Shown piece by piece: positions 30,432 to 34,078 of a stretch of DNA of 34,078 bases (within the stretch, counting starts at the first letter, position 1; each line of letters starts with the position of its first letter). Made by a program: the position numbers and the translations under genes. Origin of the DNA: Nitrosopumilaceae archaeon (lineage in GTDB: Archaea; Thermoproteota; Nitrososphaeria; Nitrososphaerales; Nitrosopumilaceae); contig JAHELB010000014.1 of assembly GCA_024644385.1 (NCBI GenBank), positions 1 to 34,078 of the forward strand, given 5' to 3'. The notes beneath the pieces are model-generated. The model had not been told where the DNA came from, searched no databases, and worked only from the letters and a program-made list of their open reading frames with translations.

Positions 30432-31622
30432 CTAACCCCTACTTAATGTGGAAACGATTTTTATTACATCCCCGTTTTTTAGGTTGTGATCCCCTCCAAT
30501 CCTTTGTTTTGTTTTACAATCTATCGCGTGCAAAAATCCTTTAGCAATATCAGCGTGAATCAAGGCCGCAAGATCTTTTGTAGTAGAGTCTTTTGGTAAC
30601 AACTTAGCATCAGGTAAAACATCTCCGTTTTTATTTGTAAGTTTTGTCTCATCTTCAACTGGATATACAACAATAAATTTTAAAGAATCAAAAACCGCAA
30701 TATTTAGGATTTTTTGAATTCCAGTAGACTTGATCTTTGAAAATACCATTCTAACAACATCTAGTGCCTTCTTTTGTTGGGAGGAAATATCTTTATTTTC
30801 CAATAGGGTAAAGTCTTCTTCTCCAGGCGAATAGTTTAAAATTCCAGATTTAGAGGCTTTTCGTAAAAGTAGTTCTGTTTCTGCACTACAAGGGACAACG
30901 ATGGTGTCTTGAATTTTTTCAATTATGGTAAGATCCTCACAAAGATCCGCCTTGTTTGCAGCAATTATAATTGGTTTTGTATTTTTCCTAAGATCCTTTA
31001 CAAAATTTTGAATATCAGAGTCTGACCATTCCTTAGGATTTTTAGAAATTAAATTTAATTTTTTCAATATTTCTTGTACATGATAATCCTTAATTCCAAG
31101 ACCTGTGAATCTTTTAGCAATTCCATCTGTTAGTTTTGCTCTCTTTTGATCAATTTCCCTAGTTATTTTATCCCATTCTCGTTGAAGTATGTTCGCAAAC
31201 CATTGATCAAATTCATTTTGTACAAATTCAATATCTTCAAGTGGGTCGTGTGTTCCTATAGGAACAGGTTGACCTTGAATATCGGTCGTTCCAGCAATAT
31301 CAACTACATGGATTAGAACTTGAGCTTGCCGAGCATCATCCAGAAATTGATTTCCTAAACCCTTGCCTTCGTGAGCACCTGGAACTAATCCAGCTACATC
31401 AATTAATTTTACAGGTATGAAACGAACTTTGTTAAAACATAGTGGATTTTTATGCGGAATATCAAAATATTTGCAAGCACAATCATTCTTTACATATGCT
31501 ACACCAATATTTGGCTCTATTGTCGTAAATGGAAAATTTCCAATTGCTACCGGAGTTTCAGTTGCAGCTGAGAAAAAGGTTGATTTTCCAACATTTGCCT
31601 TTCCCAGTAAACCTATCTGCAT
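30432..31622 (-). CDS. OBG/YchF-family GTP/ATP-binding protein with TGS domain
   Basis: The 396-residue P-loop protein has G1 GKANVGKST near residue 7, the switch II segment IDVAGLVPGAHEGKGLGNQF, NKAD for base recognition and CSAE as G5, followed by a C-terminal TGS domain (LAALIHADIAKGFLHAID). This is the archaeal/eukaryotic branch of the YchF/OLA1-related translation factors. I use the ATG at 31622 because the Walker region then begins as in relatives and an AT-rich box is centred about 26 bp upstream; a TTG at 31631 would add three residues. Kae1 follows directly. Confidence 0.9.
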   Translation of the reverse strand: MQIGLLGKANVGKSTFFSAATETPVAIGNFPFTTIEPNIGVAYVKNDCACKYFDIPHKNPLCFNKVRFIPVKLIDVAGLVPGAHEGKGLGNQFLDDARQAQVLIHVVDIAGTTDIQGQPVPIGTHDPLEDIEFVQNEFDQWFANILQREWDKITREIDQKRAKLTDGIAKRFTGLGIKDYHVQEILKKLNLISKNPKEWSDSDIQNFVKDLRKNTKPIIIAANKADLCEDLTIIEKIQDTIVVPCSAETELLLRKASKSGILNYSPGEEDFTLLENKDISSQQKKALDVVRMVFSKIKSTGIQKILNIAVFDSLKFIVVYPVEDETKLTNKNGDVLPDAKLLPKDSTTKDLAALIHADIAKGFLHAIDCKTKQRIGGDHNLKNGDVIKIVSTLSRG

Positions 31623-31695
31623 AGAGGGCAAAACATCAATTGTACATATTAGTATTGCAGAAATTGTTTAATGGGGCTCATTGAAATTTTAAATT

Positions 31696-32247
31696 GTGTC
31701 TTATGTAATTACAGGAACTCCAGGAGTAGGTAAACATACAATCGCAAAAGAAATTAGCAAAAAACTAGGTTTACCCATTATTGACATAAATAAAATTGCC
31801 CATGAGTTTGAATTGATTGAAGTTAATGATCAAACTAATGATGTGGACGTCAATAAACTCAAAAATTTAATTAAAAAAAAAATATCTAGTCCAGGTTTAT
31901 TTGTAGGTCATTTAGCACCATATGTTTTATCAGCCAACCAAATAAAAAAGGCAATAGTGTTAAGAAAAAATCCATATGATTTGATTTCAATCTACAAGGA
32001 AAGAAAATACCCTAATGAAAAGATAAAAGATAATTTGGGTAGTGAAGTCCTTGGAATTATTCTTCAAGATGCTGTTACTAGATTTGGAGCCAAAAACATT
32101 TTGCAAATAGATGCCACTGACATAAGTATTGAGAAAATCACCAAGAGGATTATTGATTCTTTTACTGTTGAGACTAAGTGGGATGATGTTGATTGGTTAG
32201 GTCTAGTAACTAAAAAAAATGACTTGAAGGAATTTTTCTCTTATTGA
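31696..32247 (+). CDS. AK6/Fap7-like adenylate kinase
   Basis: A 183-residue small kinase with the P-loop TGTPGVGKHTIAK at about 6-18, the family-typical GHLAPYVL (about 71-78) and a lid-like segment around LRKNPYDLISIYKERKY. AK6/Fap7 proteins have adenylate kinase activity and bind ribosomal protein S11/uS11 in 40S maturation. That role in archaea is an inference from family. The start is GTG at 31696. It is divergent from the YchF-family gene (73 bp) and precedes tgtA by 13 bp. Confidence 0.88.
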   Translation: MSYVITGTPGVGKHTIAKEISKKLGLPIIDINKIAHEFELIEVNDQTNDVDVNKLKNLIKKKISSPGLFVGHLAPYVLSANQIKKAIVLRKNPYDLISIYKERKYPNEKIKDNLGSEVLGIILQDAVTRFGAKNILQIDATDISIEKITKRIIDSFTVETKWDDVDWLGLVTKKNDLKEFFSY

Positions 32248-32260
32248 TTAAATAACGCCT

Positions 32261-33796
32261 TTGTTAGGAATTAATTGCTTGTTTGAGATTTTAAAAACAG
32301 ATCTAGCCGGAAGAATAGGGGTAATTCATACTAATCATGGAAAGATAGAAACACCTGCATTTGTACCTGTTATCCATCCTGTAAAACAAACAATTCCTTC
32401 AAAAAAAATTAAAGAGATTGGATTTAAACTTGTCATTACAAATGCGTACATAACTAAGAACCATTATGGACAAGATGCAGTTACAAAAGGAATCCATAAT
32501 ATTATTGATTTTGATGGCGCAGTAATGACTGATTCTGGTGGATATCAGGTTCTTGAATACGGGGATGTAGATGTTCTACCGCATGAAATGGCTGATTTTG
32601 AAAAAGGAATAATGACTGATTTTGCAATTCCGTTGGATAAACCAACAGGATATGGTTTACCAAGGAAAAAAGCTGAGGCTTATGTTAATCAAACTTTGAA
32701 GGTTTCAAAAAAAACTCTTCAAGAGAGTTTTAACAATGGACAAATTTGGATTGGTCCGATACAAGGAGGTGAACATTTTGATTTGGTTGAAAAATCTACC
32801 AAATCTCTAGTAAACATGGGCTTTAAGATGCTAGCCCTTGGAAGTCCTGTAGAGTTTATGGAATCTTATGAATTCAAATTATTAGCCCAAATGATAGTCT
32901 CCGCAAAAAAACAAATACCATACTCTATCCCTTTACATCTATTTGGTGCAGGCCATCCACTAACAATTTCCTTTGCTGTAGCCTTGGGATGTGATACCTT
33001 TGATTCTGCATCATACATGTTGTATGCAAAACAAGAGAGGTACATTACCGATGATGGCACACGCTACCTCTCAGACATTTCTGTTTTTCCTTGTAATTGT
33101 GAAGTATGTTCAAAATTTTCTCCTGATGAGTTGCGTCAATTAAAAGGACAAGAAAAAACCAATCAAATTGCTATACATAATTTACATGCAATAAAGCTAG
33201 AAGTTGATAAGGTAAAACAAGCCATATACGAAGGAAGATTATGGGAATATGTTCTAAAAAAGGCAAGGGCTCACCCTAAACTATTTGAGATGATTGATAT
33301 TTTTATCGCAAATTCTGAAAATTTTATTATCACCACTCCCAAATTTAAGGAAAAGGCTATTTTTCTTTTTGATAAAAATGACCAATTTAGGCCAGAGGTT
33401 CGCTCATACCATAATATGATTAGAAATTTTAAGACCAAGAAAAATTGTCTAATTTTAATAAAAGAACCAAAAATTAAACCAGGATATCTATCCAATGAAT
33501 ATTCTGCCCTAAAACGAAAAATTAAAGAAATTGATTCGTTTCAGGTATGTTACTATAATCCTCTACTTGGATTGATACCAAATGAAATATCTGACATATT
33601 TCCAGCTGCACATTATGAGACTGCACGAATTGTTTTTAATTCAAACGAGTTTCCAGAGTTCAAAAAAACATGGATAAAATTTTTTGAAAATAACAACTTT
33701 TCAGAAATTTATTTTGATAAGAAGGATGGATTTTTGAAAAACTTTATTAAAATTCTCCCTAGCGACATTAAGAAAAAATCTATTCCTAAAAAATAA
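32261..33796 (+). CDS. tgtA: Archaeal tRNA-guanine transglycosylase (archaeosine pathway)
   Basis: The enzyme exchanges guanine-15 in the tRNA D-loop for preQ0. The 511-residue protein has the catalytic TIM barrel with the aspartate in MTDSGGYQV, GPIQGG for the base, the HLFGAGHP segment, and a zinc site C-x-C-x2-C (CNCEVC) with a later histidine (AIHNLHAI). After about residue 360 come the archaeal C-terminal domains (FRPEVRSYHNMIRNF). The protein is about 70 residues shorter than the Pyrococcus enzyme (582 by recall), and I see no PUA domain at the end. The start is TTG at 32261; a second TTG at 32279 is possible. Confidence 0.92.
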   Translation: MLGINCLFEILKTDLAGRIGVIHTNHGKIETPAFVPVIHPVKQTIPSKKIKEIGFKLVITNAYITKNHYGQDAVTKGIHNIIDFDGAVMTDSGGYQVLEYGDVDVLPHEMADFEKGIMTDFAIPLDKPTGYGLPRKKAEAYVNQTLKVSKKTLQESFNNGQIWIGPIQGGEHFDLVEKSTKSLVNMGFKMLALGSPVEFMESYEFKLLAQMIVSAKKQIPYSIPLHLFGAGHPLTISFAVALGCDTFDSASYMLYAKQERYITDDGTRYLSDISVFPCNCEVCSKFSPDELRQLKGQEKTNQIAIHNLHAIKLEVDKVKQAIYEGRLWEYVLKKARAHPKLFEMIDIFIANSENFIITTPKFKEKAIFLFDKNDQFRPEVRSYHNMIRNFKTKKNCLILIKEPKIKPGYLSNEYSALKRKIKEIDSFQVCYYNPLLGLIPNEISDIFPAAHYETARIVFNSNEFPEFKKTWIKFFENNNFSEIYFDKKDGFLKNFIKILPSDIKKKSIPKK

Positions 33797-33824
33797 GAAA
33801 AAAGTGTGTGCTGTAAGATACAGG

Positions 33825-34078
33825 CTATAAGGCTGCGTCTTCTGCCCAGCCGTTTACGAAGACACCGTTTTTGTGAAGAGGCACTGGTTGTCCAGCTGTG
33901 TAATTCATTGGTCTCATCCAAAAGATTGATTTTGTTGGGCATACACCGATGCATGCTCCATCAGAAATACATCTTTCTGGGTAAAAGACAAATGCTTTAC
34001 CTCTCTTCCAGCCTTCGACTGGTTTTACTCTAAGGACATCTGGACCAAGAGTTGTACAGATTTCTACACATAGTGCAC
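33825..34078 (-). CDS. 4Fe-4S ferredoxin-type protein (partial, C-terminal 84 residues)
   Basis: The gene runs off the right edge; the visible part ends at TAG 33827-33825. It shows the end of one cluster motif (LCVEIC) and a complete second one, C-x-x-x-x-x-C-x-x-x-C-P (RCISDGACIGVCPTKS), in the bacterial-type two-cluster ferredoxin arrangement. An insertion rich in aromatic and basic residues (GWKRGKAFVFYPER) lies between, and a C-terminal tail NGVFVNGWAEDAAL ends it. It is likely a cytoplasmic electron carrier. It is convergent with tgtA, 28 bp between stop codons. The strong codon bias suggests high expression. Confidence 0.85.
   Translation of the reverse strand, partial: ALCVEICTTLGPDVLRVKPVEGWKRGKAFVFYPERCISDGACIGVCPTKSIFWMRPMNYTAGQPVPLHKNGVFVNGWAEDAAL

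Overview
The window is AT-rich archaeal chromosome from an ammonia-oxidising member of the Nitrososphaerota (Thaumarchaeota), most like the marine Nitrosopumilus lineage. The evidence is a complete archaeal ammonia monooxygenase locus (amoA, amoX, amoC, amoB plus two further candidate subunits) next to an archaeal ribosomal protein S15 gene, archaeal TBP, S3Ae, KEOPS subunits, TYW1, archaeal-type tRNA-guanine transglycosylase and geranylgeranyl reductase. From memory, the order amoA-amoX-amoC-amoB-(104 aa)-(172 aa)-(89 aa)-(110 aa)-S15 is that of Nitrosopumilus maritimus. Many genes have a TATA-like box about 26 bp before the start codon, so leaderless transcripts seem to be the rule. I used this to choose between alternative starts.

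Layout. 1-290: divergent tRNA-Leu(UAA), with two introns, and tRNA-Thr(GGU). 290-1150: an orphan Dam-family DNA adenine methyltransferase. 1291-5662: the ammonia monooxygenase region, with genes on both strands and separate promoters, two uncharacterised genes, and a Fur-box-like palindrome between amoC and amoB. 5788-10230: a tightly packed information-processing operon (S15, DHH nuclease, Pcc1, SerRS) followed by S3Ae and a COG1325 RNA-binding protein. About 10260-10329: a candidate C/D box sRNA. 10413-15377: geranylgeranyl reductase, an AAA+/VWA pair, an ASCH protein and TBP.

15420-18688 holds small and poorly known genes: a PD-(D/E)XK-like protein, a single-pass membrane protein, a 58-residue HTH-like gene, a divergent PII protein, an unknown and a stand-alone Lrp/AsnC sensor domain. 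18849-19814 encodes a dihydrouridine synthase. 19889-26757 is the most striking region: three adjacent secreted proteins made almost wholly of thrombospondin type-3 calcium-binding repeats (17, 17 and 20 units). 26896-33796 returns to tRNA and nucleotide metabolism: TYW1, HAM1, Bud32, Kae1, a YchF-type GTPase, an AK6-type kinase and TgtA. A 4Fe-4S ferredoxin gene is cut by the right edge.

As a system, the left part supplies the copper enzyme that starts energy metabolism at the outer face of the membrane. The rest is largely translation and tRNA modification: t6A through Pcc1, Bud32 and Kae1; wyosine through TYW1; the archaeosine pathway through TgtA; dihydrouridine through Dus. The extracellular repeat proteins are the largest uncharacterised component. 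No CRISPR array, insertion sequence or prophage was seen, and no gene-free stretch exceeds 300 bases once the small gene at 17148-17324 is counted.
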